Below, in pieces: positions 45,309 through 53,479 of a DNA stretch of 64,000 nt. Every line of letters begins with the position of its first letter. Within the stretch, counting starts at the first letter, position 1. The stretch comes from DAIOEK01 sp963828285. GTDB lineage: Bacteria > Chloroflexota > Anaerolineae > Anaerolineales > Anaerolineaceae. Below the pieces are notes generated by a model. The model did no database searches, was not told the origin of the DNA, and worked only from the letters and a program-made list of their open reading frames with translations. Where the stretch lies: the NCBI GenBank assembly GCA_963828285.1, contig CAWHEB010000002.1:1178001-1242000 (forward strand). The letters are read 5' to 3'. A program made the position numbers and the translations under genes.

Positions 45309-45827
45309 ATGATTGAGGACATGATTAAAGATAAACTGGCTAAAACCAAATTACTCACTGGATTAACATCGCAACAGTTGGATGATTTCTGCAATCTTGC
45401 CACACCTTGCAGTTTTCAACCCGAAAAGATGATCTTCGAACAGAATCAATTTGCCGAATATCTGTATATTATCTTAACCGGTGAGGTCACCATCCTCTTT
45501 AAACCAGACGATGGTGAGTTAATCACTATTGCCAGATTATCTGACGGAGATGTATTTGGTTGGTCATCGGTACTGGGAAGGGCAATCTATACTTCCGGAG
45601 CAATTTGCATTTCAGCAGCAGAGTGCGTGCGAGTACGAGGGAAAGACATTCAAAGTTTGTGTCAGAGTCATCCGGATACCGGTATAATCATCATTGAAAG
45701 ACTTGCAGCCGTAATTGCCGAACGGCTAACCCATACAAACGAACAAATACTTCACCTGCTATCACATAACCTGGATGCAAAAGGCGAATGTATGCGAAGG
45801 AGAAGCGATGACAACAACCAGTCCTGA
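45309..45827 (+). CDS. Cyclic-nucleotide-binding domain protein without DNA-binding domain
   Basis: A 172-residue protein that consists of one CRP-type sensor domain: LYIILTGEVTILFKPDDGEL, ARLSDGDVFGWSSVLG and a C-terminal dimer helix (GIIIIERLAAVIAERL). There is no helix-turn-helix after it, so it probably signals through a partner. Its last 20 bases overlap the next gene, a NifU-like protein. Typical for Crp/Fnr-like sensor modules of anaerobes; ligand unknown. Confidence 0.85.
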   Translation: MIEDMIKDKLAKTKLLTGLTSQQLDDFCNLATPCSFQPEKMIFEQNQFAEYLYIILTGEVTILFKPDDGELITIARLSDGDVFGWSSVLGRAIYTSGAICISAAECVRVRGKDIQSLCQSHPDTGIIIIERLAAVIAERLTHTNEQILHLLSHNLDAKGECMRRRSDDNNQS

Positions 45828-46056
45828 ATATTCAGCTCAAGAACGGATGCAGGCACTCGTTGAAAAGTTAAACGCCTACATCGAGACTTACCATGGCGGC
45901 TCTGTTGAATTGCTTTCGTATGATGGGAAAAATGTGAAGATCCATCTCGGTGGAGCATGCCTGGGATGTCCATTATCTCCAAACACAGTCCATGGTTGGG
46001 TCGAAGGTACCATTCGCCAGTTTTTCCCAGAAATTGAAAAAGTTGAAGCAGAGTAG
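45808..46056 (+). CDS. NifU-like (Nfu) Fe-S scaffold protein
   Basis: An 82-residue protein made of the NifU C-terminal domain, which carries or transfers Fe-S clusters. The cluster motif is GACLGCPLS (CxxC) and the domain ends in FFPEIEKVEAE, the usual close of Nfu proteins. The ATG at 45808 is chosen because of the AGGAGAAG site six bases before it; it lies inside the upstream gene, an unusual 20-base overlap in another frame that suggests translational coupling. Confidence 0.88.
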   Translation: MTTTSPEYSAQERMQALVEKLNAYIETYHGGSVELLSYDGKNVKIHLGGACLGCPLSPNTVHGWVEGTIRQFFPEIEKVEAE

Positions 46057-46071
46057 ATATCAAGTAAAATA

Positions 46072-46461
46072 CTATTCGATATAGACTTCTACGTGCTCTC
46101 CATCATCATCATCATAAACATCAATAACTTTACCAGTCTCGCCTGATTTTATAAATTGGGCAAGGGTTTCCTGGCTTAATCCCTCAACTTGAGGAGAAAA
46201 CTTTGCGCCCATTTTCATGCCGGCATTTACCAAACTGATCGGTAGACGAACATTTACTCTCGTTTTACCAGTAGTCGTATCAGTGACCACCACCCGGAAC
46301 CATTGGGCAGTAGGTTTGGATGGTTCAGGAACTTCCTGGCCATATTTCCCTTTTCCCTGCTTGGGATTTAGCATTTCCAACAGTTCAATACCTTCTTCAG
46401 GTGTGATCTTACCCTGTTGAATGAGCTTTAATATTCTGAGTTTTTCAGGCGAAGTGCTCAT
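46072..46461 (-). CDS. SHOCT-like domain protein
   Basis: A 129-residue protein whose first 40 residues (SPEKLRILKLIQQGKITPEEG) match the SHOCT-like/YvlB N-terminal motif, a short helical element often found with envelope-stress proteins. The remainder is a small beta-rich region with WFRVVVTDTTTGKTRVNVRL and a Asp-rich tail (VYDDDDGEHVEVYIE). Convergent with the Nfu gene with 15 bases between stops. Function unknown. Confidence 0.7.
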   Translation of the reverse strand: MSTSPEKLRILKLIQQGKITPEEGIELLEMLNPKQGKGKYGQEVPEPSKPTAQWFRVVVTDTTTGKTRVNVRLPISLVNAGMKMGAKFSPQVEGLSQETLAQFIKSGETGKVIDVYDDDDGEHVEVYIE

Positions 46462-46513
46462 TTTTTGGCTCCTGAATTAATTATAAGCTACGACGCTACG
46501 AAATCCACCAACA

Positions 46514-48567
46514 TTATAGTATGCTCATCTCTTGTTTTACTGCCTGATACAAGTTTTCAGCTTTTAATTCGCTTAACGAGTAGCATGGTGCTTCCAAATG
46601 ATCTGCCAGTCGCTGCGCCAAGCCCTGATCGAATGCAGCGTGCTCCATATTGATGACCACACTTCGATAACCTTCAAAAGCCATTTGGGCAGCCATTCGA
46701 TTAGATTCTTCTTCCGGGGGCAAGTTGCCTACCGAAACATTACCCGCACCATCGGTAAGGACGATCAATAACGGTTGGATATCAGGATGAAGGTTCTTCT
46801 CTCGTCTTAATACTTCGTAGGCCATCTTTAATCCCGCCGGGAGTGGAGTCTTTCCGCCGACAGGGATCTCGACCAATGCTTTTTGCGCGAGAAAAATTGA
46901 GTTTGTAGGTGGAAGTACCAGTGTGGCTCGATCTTTTTGGAATACGATCAATCCAACTCTGTCCCGCCTTTGGTATGCGTCAGTTAATAAGGAGAGGATG
47001 GCACCTTTAGTCGCTGCCATTCGTTCGGCAACAGCCATGGACCAGGATGCATCCACCAGGAACAAGACCAGGTTTGCTGCCCGTTTTACACGAACTTTCT
47101 TTTGATAATCGGTTTTTTTTACAGAGAACGCAACTCTTTTTAGGTCAGCGGAACGCTCCCGTTGAAATGGAGCAGCGGCGCGGATGGTAGCGTCGAAAGC
47201 CAGGTCCTGTGCCGCATCTTCAGCCGGCCTAGCTTGAATGTATCTGCCTCGTTTTCGGTCTGTTTTGGTTCGGGATCGTCGGCCGCCATGTTTGCGGACC
47301 ATTTTATCCAACGGAGTATCCAATCGCCGCGGGGCAAAAGTTTCACCAGTCGAAATCTTCTTGCCACCTTCCCACCATTTGGTGTTGCGGTCATCGAAAA
47401 CACTCTGTACCGCTCTCATTTCCCCGGCGTCCTTGGATTCTTCGCCTTGTTCTTCTTCAGTTACATCGTTTTTTTTTGAGCCTTTTCCTCTTCGTGAGGA
47501 CTCATTTCCTGTTTAGGTTCCTGTTCATCATCACCAGTCTGACTTTCAAGCTGGCTGATGCGTTCCTGCAAATCTTCAAGACTAACTTCCAATTGCTGGA
47601 AAGGTCCACGCTTGATACGGTGCGGAAGAGCGAGTTCGGCTGCCATGGCAATATCATGTTCTTGAATCGCAGTTCTACCTTCAAACGCGGCTTGTGCCCG
47701 GGCAGCTTTAAGAATTACCAGATCGCTGCGATGTCCATCAACGTTCAAGGAGGTGGTGAGAGCGGCGATCGATAAGAGATCTCGTTTTGTAAATGTGACT
47801 TCATCGACAAGATGTCGGGCCAGATCGATCTTATGGGATAGGTCATCTTCCTTGCCACTGAACTGTCCGCTGAATCCTTCCGGGTTTAATTCGTACGCCA
47901 GGTTACGCTCCATGATCTGTACGCGCTCGCGGGGATCACGAATACCATGAATATCCACAGATAAGGCAAACCGATCCAGGAGCTGCGGACGCAGATCGCC
48001 TTCTTCAGGGTTCATCGTACCAACCAGAATAAAGCGGGCTGGGTGGCTGAAGGAGATACCTTCACGTTCAACGATGTTCATTCCCATCGCGGCAGAATCA
48101 AGCAGTACATCCACCACATGGTCATCTAAGAGGTTCACTTCATCAATGTAAAGCATTCCACGGTTGGCAGCTGCCAAAACACCTGGTTCAAATCGTCGTT
48201 CGCCATGCTGAATAGCCTTCTCGATATCCAGTGTTCCAACCACCCGATCTTCAGTGGCAGATACAGGGAGATTGATGAAAGGGGTTGATCGCATTTCAAA
48301 AGGCAAGTCGCCATTGTTGATTGCTCGTTCTTTACATTCAGTACACCAACTCATCGGTTCTTCAGGATCGCACCCAAACCTGCAGCCGGTCACTACTTTT
48401 ACGCTTGGTAACAATGCTGCCAGAGCCCTTGCAGCGGTAGATTTCGCTGTACCACGTTCACCCCGGATCAACACACCACCAATACGTGGATTCACCGCGT
48501 TCAATATCAATGCACGACGCATCCGGTCTTGACCGACTATTGCAGAAAATGGAAAAATGGTTGGCAT
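46514..48567 (-). CDS. ChlD-type chelatase medium subunit, made by -1 frameshift (AAA+ plus VWA)
   Basis: Reading the first frame to the A run and then one base back joins the AAA+ domain to the downstream frame through DVTEEEQGEESKDAGEM, giving one protein of about 684 residues with the domain order of ChlD/BchD: AAA+ domain, acidic linker, VWA (integrin-I) domain. The VWA metal site is DASWSMA (DxSxS) and the LTDGAG turn follows. If no shift occurs, the C-terminal half would need its own start, and the ATG at 47419 has no clear ribosome site and would cut the acidic linker. The medium subunit works with a small AAA+ subunit and a large subunit (CobN or ChlH, not in the window). Confidence 0.72.
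47461..48567 (-). CDS. ChlI-type chelatase AAA+ small subunit (unshifted product)
   Basis: A 368-residue AAA+ ATPase of the magnesium/cobalt chelatase family. Walker A is GERGTAKST (36-44), Walker B MLYIDEVNLLDD (138-149), and an insert with four cysteines (CRFGC and CTEC) probably binds zinc or a cluster, as in ChlI-like subunits of cobalt chelatases. It ends in an acidic tail and stops nine bases after the A run. It would drive metal insertion into a tetrapyrrole, likely cobalt for cobalamin if the large subunit is CobN (inference). Confidence 0.85.
   Translation of the reverse strand: MPTIFPFSAIVGQDRMRRALILNAVNPRIGGVLIRGERGTAKSTAARALAALLPSVKVVTGCRFGCDPEEPMSWCTECKERAINNGDLPFEMRSTPFINLPVSATEDRVVGTLDIEKAIQHGERRFEPGVLAAANRGMLYIDEVNLLDDHVVDVLLDSAAMGMNIVEREGISFSHPARFILVGTMNPEEGDLRPQLLDRFALSVDIHGIRDPRERVQIMERNLAYELNPEGFSGQFSGKEDDLSHKIDLARHLVDEVTFTKRDLLSIAALTTSLNVDGHRSDLVILKAARAQAAFEGRTAIQEHDIAMAAELALPHRIKRGPFQQLEVSLEDLQERISQLESQTGDDEQEPKQEMSPHEEEKAQKKTM
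47469..47490 (-). promoter_or_regulatory. Putative -1 frameshift site: SD-like element and A9
   Basis: On the minus strand: GAGGAAAAGG (47481-47490), three bases, then nine A (47469-47477), then CGATG and the unshifted stop TAA at 47461-47463. The run contains A AAA AAA in the reading phase needed for a -1 slip. The upstream SD-like element sits in the range known to stimulate -1 slippage. Confidence 0.65.
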
Positions 48568-48666
48568 GAAAGATCCTTATAAGTGAGTTATCGTCACGCT
48601 CGGAAGTTTACCACTATCAATCGCCTGAATCAACCACAGGGTTGTGCAAGCTGTCTACAATGATGA

Positions 48667-49878
48667 TTAATCTTGTAACGGTGGAAAACGGTAATTCAAT
48701 GCAAGTCCGCCTTCGCTTGTTTCTCGATAAAGAGACGGCAAGTCATGTCCGGTTTCTTTCATCACCCTGATCACTTCATCCAGGGAGATACGATGACTAC
48801 CATCCGAATAACACGCAAATTCAGCGCAATCCATTGCTCTCGTTGCAGCAAAAACATTCCGTTCTATGCATGGGATCTGGACCAGCCCATTGACCGGATC
48901 GCAGGTTAATCCAAGATGATGTTCCAAACCCATCTCCGCTGCATATTCGATCTGCCTGATCGATCCACCCATGAGCTGAGCTGCCGCAGCTGCAGCCATG
49001 GCGCACGCCGCTCCGATCTCGCCCTGACAACCAACTTCGGCACCCGAAATGGATGCATTTTCCTTGATGAGATTTCCAATTAAACCAGCTGTGGCTAATG
49101 CACGGACAATACTGATCTCCGGTGTTTTAACGGTATCTTCAATGTGATGGATCACTGCAGGTAAAACCCCAGCAGAGCCGCATGTCGGAGAAGTGACTAC
49201 CAAGCTGCCAGAGGCATTTTCCTCTGCCACCGCTAATGCATAAGCTGGTAGAAAACCCATCTTCACCACTTCACTGCCACTCAATTGGATCTTACGATGG
49301 AATGTCCACGCCCGACGGGCAACGCCCAATCCACCAGGCAGAGAACCTTCCCTCGATAAACCCCTGTCAATGCAAGCATGCATGACTTGATTAACCTGAA
49401 CAAGATAATCCCAAATCTCCTTGCCTTCACACTCTTCGACGTACTCCCAAAATGTTTTTCCGTGATGGGTACAGTATCTGAGAAGTTCCTGCATATTCGA
49501 AATCGGATAACAACCAATCGTCGATTCTTCCTGTCCTTCAACTTCTAGTGCTCCACCTCCGGTGCTGTAAACCCGCCATCTTCCCATGGATTTTCCCACT
49601 TGATTCAATGCTTTGAATTCCATGCCATTGGGATGGAATGGTAGGACCTCGTCTGGTTTCCATAGAATTTGTACAGGCTTGGGGTCAAACGCCTCTTTGA
49701 CGGCAGTATCAGTCATATGTCCACGTCCCGTAGCTGCCAGGCTGCCGAATAGCGTTACCACGAAAGAAAATGCTTCGGGGTGCAAGGCAGCAAATTCCTC
49801 CGCTGCCCGTCTGGGAGCCATGGTATGACTACTGGATGGACCATGACCGATCCGATAAAGTTCTTTAAGCGAATCCAT
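48667..49878 (-). CDS. L-serine dehydratase (single-chain, Fe-S)
   Basis: A 403-residue L-serine ammonia-lyase that converts serine to pyruvate and ammonia. It opens with the beta-domain motif IGHGPSSSHTMAP and has the catalytic core with the cluster cysteines SPTCGSAGVLPA, CDPVNGLVQIPCIERN and the serine-binding GEIGAACAMAAAAAAQL. Both domains are in one chain, as in the Escherichia coli type, somewhat shorter at the N-terminal domain. No transporter beside it. Confidence 0.94.
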   Translation of the reverse strand: MDSLKELYRIGHGPSSSHTMAPRRAAEEFAALHPEAFSFVVTLFGSLAATGRGHMTDTAVKEAFDPKPVQILWKPDEVLPFHPNGMEFKALNQVGKSMGRWRVYSTGGGALEVEGQEESTIGCYPISNMQELLRYCTHHGKTFWEYVEECEGKEIWDYLVQVNQVMHACIDRGLSREGSLPGGLGVARRAWTFHRKIQLSGSEVVKMGFLPAYALAVAEENASGSLVVTSPTCGSAGVLPAVIHHIEDTVKTPEISIVRALATAGLIGNLIKENASISGAEVGCQGEIGAACAMAAAAAAQLMGGSIRQIEYAAEMGLEHHLGLTCDPVNGLVQIPCIERNVFAATRAMDCAEFACYSDGSHRISLDEVIRVMKETGHDLPSLYRETSEGGLALNYRFPPLQD

Positions 49879-49906
49879 TATTTATCTTTTCTTTTTGATC
49901 TGATCA

Positions 49907-50362
49907 TTATTCTATATTTCCGGATATTCGAAGGTTATCAAGAATGGAATGTGCCCATTCAGAAATACTTTTCGGATAGTTGTCTACCTGCTTGAATAAG
50001 ACATCCAGGGTTGTCATCTTCCAATGGATTGGATGCTCATATGTACCGAAATTGTTTGGCGTTGATTTAATTTTCCATGGACGGGTACTGGAATTGACAT
50101 GGTCGGTTATTTTTGAACGCATTTCTTCAGGAGTGACACCATCAATGATAAATTCTTTCAGCATATTTTTTGCCTGGGTTAACCAGTTTGCAGATAACAT
50201 GGAAGGATGCTGCATGTGGTAACAAAGAACCATCAGATGATGAACCAATTTATCTTCTTCATCCCCTTCATTTTCCCAATACAGAAATTGGTAAAAAGCA
50301 TCCTGACATGTAAGATCTTGATCAATCTCTGCACCGCACTCCTTACAGGTCATCTGTTCCAT
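49907..50362 (-). CDS. DUF5946-like protein
   Basis: A 151-residue soluble protein with an N-terminal CKECG and later Cys (DLTC), which may bind metal, then FLYWENEGDEEDKLVHHLMV and a tryptophan-rich C-terminal half (STRPWKIKSTPNNFGTYEHP). It matches the general pattern of DUF5946 proteins from soil and environmental bacteria. It lies 23 bases after the flavoprotein gene on the same strand. Function unknown. Confidence 0.6.
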   Translation of the reverse strand: MEQMTCKECGAEIDQDLTCQDAFYQFLYWENEGDEEDKLVHHLMVLCYHMQHPSMLSANWLTQAKNMLKEFIIDGVTPEEMRSKITDHVNSSTRPWKIKSTPNNFGTYEHPIHWKMTTLDVLFKQVDNYPKSISEWAHSILDNLRISGNIE

Positions 50363-50385
50363 CTGAATATAATTCCCAAACTGAA

Positions 50386-51819
50386 TTAATTCTGACTGGT
50401 TAGAAAACGTCCCATAAAAACGCCGTTCATACTCGCCTGCATTAACCCTCTTGTTAATCCCGCACCATCGCCAAGCGCGTACAAGTGATGAATACTGGTC
50501 TGAAAGTGTTTATCCACAACCAGCCGGTTGGAATAAAATTTTACTTCCACTCCGTAAAGCAGAGTCGCTCCACCTGCAATTCCGGGCATGATCTTGTCGA
50601 GGGCTTCCAGAGCCTCATCAATAGCCAGCATTATCCGGTAAGGAAGGACGAGACTCAAATCTCCAGGGACTGCATCTCGTAGCGTTGCTTTAACTGTATT
50701 CTTTGCCAGTCGTTCCGGGGTAGTCCTCCGACCGCGCTTGAAATCCCCATAACGTTGAACGATCACTTTGTTCCCGGAAAGCATATTCCCCATCTCGGCA
50801 ATATAGCGTCCGTATTCAATCGGAGTCTTGAAAGGGTGGGTGAAGTTTTTAGAAACCAGGAGCGCGAAATTTGTGTTCGTTGTCTTTAATTTCTCATCCG
50901 CGTAGGCATGTCCATTGACAACCGCAAGGGATTCTCCATATTTCTCTTCGACAACTTCACCACGGGGATTCCAGCAAAAAGTTCGCACCTTATCTTCAAA
51001 GGTTGGTGTGTAATACACCAGTTTGGCTTCATATAATACCGAATCGATATCAGAGGTGATCGCCGCATCTGTTTCGATACGGCACCCGATGTCAACCGGT
51101 CCGGGTTTGGATGAAATCCCATATTTGTTGCACAAGCCATTCAGCCATTCACTGCCCTCCCGACCAATCGCAACAACTATTTCGTTCGCATGGATCTGGT
51201 GACCATCACCCAGGAGGACTCCTACGGCCTGTTTTTCACCGTCAGATGTTTCTTCCATCAAAACATCCTGAACCATGGTGTCGAACAACATCTCGACCCC
51301 TAGCTCTTCCAGCTTATGTTGGATCCGGGAATAGATATCATATGCTTTCTCCGTGCCCATATGCCTCACACGCGAGTCGATCAGTTTTAGGTGGGCATGA
51401 GCAGCATTCCGGCGAATCGCTTCCACTTCAGGAGATTTTTCATTTCCATACACACGTCCATCAGCTCCAAAAGACGCATACAGTTCATCCACATACACTA
51501 AGAGTTCGCGAAACTTCTCCAAACCAACATAAGATGCCAGATCACCACCGATTTCCCCATCCGCATTTATCGATAATTTGCCATCGCTAAAACTCCCGCC
51601 GCCAGAAAATCCGGTGGTGATGGCACAGGGTTGACAATTCAAGCAGGTACCAGTCTTCCGCTTGGGGCATTTTCGTTTTTCAATAGATCTACCTTTTTCA
51701 ATCATTAACACATTGGCCGTCGGCTTGCTTTTACGGATCTCGTATGCGGTAAAAATTCCCGCTGGACCGGCGCCAACAATAATAACGTCATAATTGGAAC
51801 GGATGGGATGATCAACCAT
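50386..51819 (-). CDS. FAD-dependent oxidoreductase (COG2509-like)
   Basis: A 477-residue flavoprotein with the dinucleotide site VIIVGAGPAGIFTAYEIRK, a cysteine-rich stretch CPKRKTGTCLNCQPC followed by GFSGGGSFSDGKL, and the C-terminal FAD motif HHLYALGDGAGLTRGLMQA. This group is widespread in anaerobes and often called uncharacterised FAD-dependent dehydrogenases; a substrate is not known to me. The cysteine stretch could hold a metal or Fe-S centre. Confidence 0.85.
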   Translation of the reverse strand: MVDHPIRSNYDVIIVGAGPAGIFTAYEIRKSKPTANVLMIEKGRSIEKRKCPKRKTGTCLNCQPCAITTGFSGGGSFSDGKLSINADGEIGGDLASYVGLEKFRELLVYVDELYASFGADGRVYGNEKSPEVEAIRRNAAHAHLKLIDSRVRHMGTEKAYDIYSRIQHKLEELGVEMLFDTMVQDVLMEETSDGEKQAVGVLLGDGHQIHANEIVVAIGREGSEWLNGLCNKYGISSKPGPVDIGCRIETDAAITSDIDSVLYEAKLVYYTPTFEDKVRTFCWNPRGEVVEEKYGESLAVVNGHAYADEKLKTTNTNFALLVSKNFTHPFKTPIEYGRYIAEMGNMLSGNKVIVQRYGDFKRGRRTTPERLAKNTVKATLRDAVPGDLSLVLPYRIMLAIDEALEALDKIMPGIAGGATLLYGVEVKFYSNRLVVDKHFQTSIHHLYALGDGAGLTRGLMQASMNGVFMGRFLTSQN

Positions 51820-51922
51820 GAGATTTCCTTAAGGGTAATTTCGGGATAATTTGAATTATAACGCCTGCAGTTGTCCATATCTCAATAGATGGAACTTTCT
51901 AATCTTCAGCCTGAACGAAAAA

Positions 51923-51943
51923 GGAAGGTATAAATCACCTTCC
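51923..51943 (-). terminator. Terminator after the SIS-domain gene
   Basis: Seven-base arms (GGAAGGT and ACCTTCC) with a seven-base loop, followed on the minus strand by TTTTTC, 36 bases after the stop. Confidence 0.65.
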
Positions 51944-51978
51944 ATGAAGAAAATATCAAAAATCCGATTTGTAATTCT

Positions 51979-53014
51979 TTATGAAGTCTCAGTCACTTTG
52001 GTGATCGTCCGGGGAGTATCCACGTTCAATCCACGGTGGCGGGTAAGATGATAAGCAAAGAGCTGTCCAGGGATGATCGCTATGATCGGACTTAACCATT
52101 CTGGAATACCTTTTGGCAGCGGCATCGGAACATGCGCAAGAGATAGAAGTTTTTCATCATCCGATATGACCGCAAGTTCAATTTTATGCTGCTGAACCAT
52201 CTGCTTCAATGCCATACTCATCGAATCAAAGACCTTTCCAGACGGCGCGACTGCCATCACAGGGAATCCTGGCTCAACTAAGGCGACCGGTCCATGCAAA
52301 AAATCTGCAGTAGAATAAGCTTCTCCAGAAATATAGGCCAATTCTTTCATCTTCAAAGACCATTCAAAAGCGGTGCAATAGTTGTATCCACGTCCTAGCA
52401 CAACACACCGCTGCATATATCGATAGCGTAATGACGATTGCGCTATCGCCGAATCCCGCTTCAGAGCTTCCGCTGCCCAATGAGGAAGCATCGCCAGTTC
52501 ATTCCAGTGTTTGGCACTACCATTCAAAGCAGCCGACAGCATGGCAATCGCAAGTAACTCACCAGTATAAGTTTTTGTAGCACCAACCATTTCTACACCC
52601 GCTGAAATGGTTATGCAGTCATCGGCAGTTTTTCCCAATGGTGATTCTGGATGATTGGTGATTGCCAGGGTGAAGCACCCTTGTTTCTTTCCCTCGCTAA
52701 ATACAGAATTAATATCAGGGGATTGTCCGGATTGGGATATTGCGATGACAAGCGCATTCTGCAAATTTGGCGGCTCTTCATATATTGTAAAGAGTGATGG
52801 AGTAGCCAACGCGAGCGGTAGGCGATTATGTGCACCCAGTAGATAGTTTGCATATCTTCCAGCATTATCGGATGTTCCCCGGGCAACTAAAAAAACGTAA
52901 TCTATGTTCTTTTGCTGGATTTTTTTAGCAATGCGTTCAACTACAGCTTTCTGCGTTGAAAGCATATTTTCCAATAACTTCGGGTTGTTCGAAAATATCT
53001 GCGTAAGTGGTCAT
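51979..53014 (-). pseudogene. SIS-domain sugar-phosphate isomerase-like protein, one-base shift near the start
   Basis: Two SIS domains of the GlmS-isomerase/AgaS type without the glutaminase part: FLVARGTSDNAGRYAN, AISQSGQSPDINSVF, VLGRGYNYCTAFEWSLKM and the C-terminal LTRHRGLNVDTPRTITKVT. The long frame starts only with a TTG at 52974, but an ATG at 53014 with a GGAAG site opens MTTYADIFEQPEV in another frame; removing one base near 52975 joins it as IFEQPEVLENMLSTQ, the usual N-terminal helix. So the gene is probably full length with one indel, or is now translated poorly from TTG. Confidence 0.72.
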
Positions 53015-53023
53015 GGTCTTCCT

Positions 53024-53407
53024 TTAGATAAGTTTCATTTTCATTGCAGACCAGGTTTCATTTATCGAGATCATAGATACTGTTTGATATCCCAGTTTGA
53101 GGCAATATGGATAGATCGTATCTCAATTTAGATCGCTTTTCAATTTCGATGTGAGTTTGGGATAACACAACCAGATGATCCCGGTAGATTTTAGCCATTT
53201 CCGCAAACCTGGGACATCTCGTTCCAACTCTTTTTGATGATTTACGAGAAAACTGACCACATCCATTTCGGATTCTGGTCGGCTTGTACAGACCAATCGT
53301 TCAGGGATTACCGCATACAATTCTTCCAGATCAGCAGGAATATTTCCAAAGAATACTTTCATTCCTGGTTTAAGAAACATTTTCTGAAAGATGGATTTTT
53401 CAGACAT
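53024..53407 (-). pseudogene. DUF3052-like protein interrupted by an in-frame stop
   Basis: Starts MSEKSIFQKMFLKPGMKV and matches the pattern of DUF3052-type proteins (about 125-130 residues). After LTSKLKSDLN a TGA (53123-53125) stops it at 94 residues, yet the same frame runs on as YCLKLGYQTVSMISINETW to a TAA at 53024-53026, just as the family C terminus would. The stop is thus a point mutation or read error, not a frameshift. Function unknown. Confidence 0.65.
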
Positions 53408-53479
53408 CGATACGACCTCTAGTCGGATTTATTGTTCCGTTTTGATTATATCTTATCGTTGTCTGACTATTTTTCGTGA

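Noticed and set aside
53123..53125. TGA in the DUF3052-like gene as a recoded selenocysteine or tryptophan codon
   Set aside because: Trp codons across the window are TGG, other genes use TGA as stop, the family does not have Cys or Trp here, and no selenocysteine hairpin is seen.
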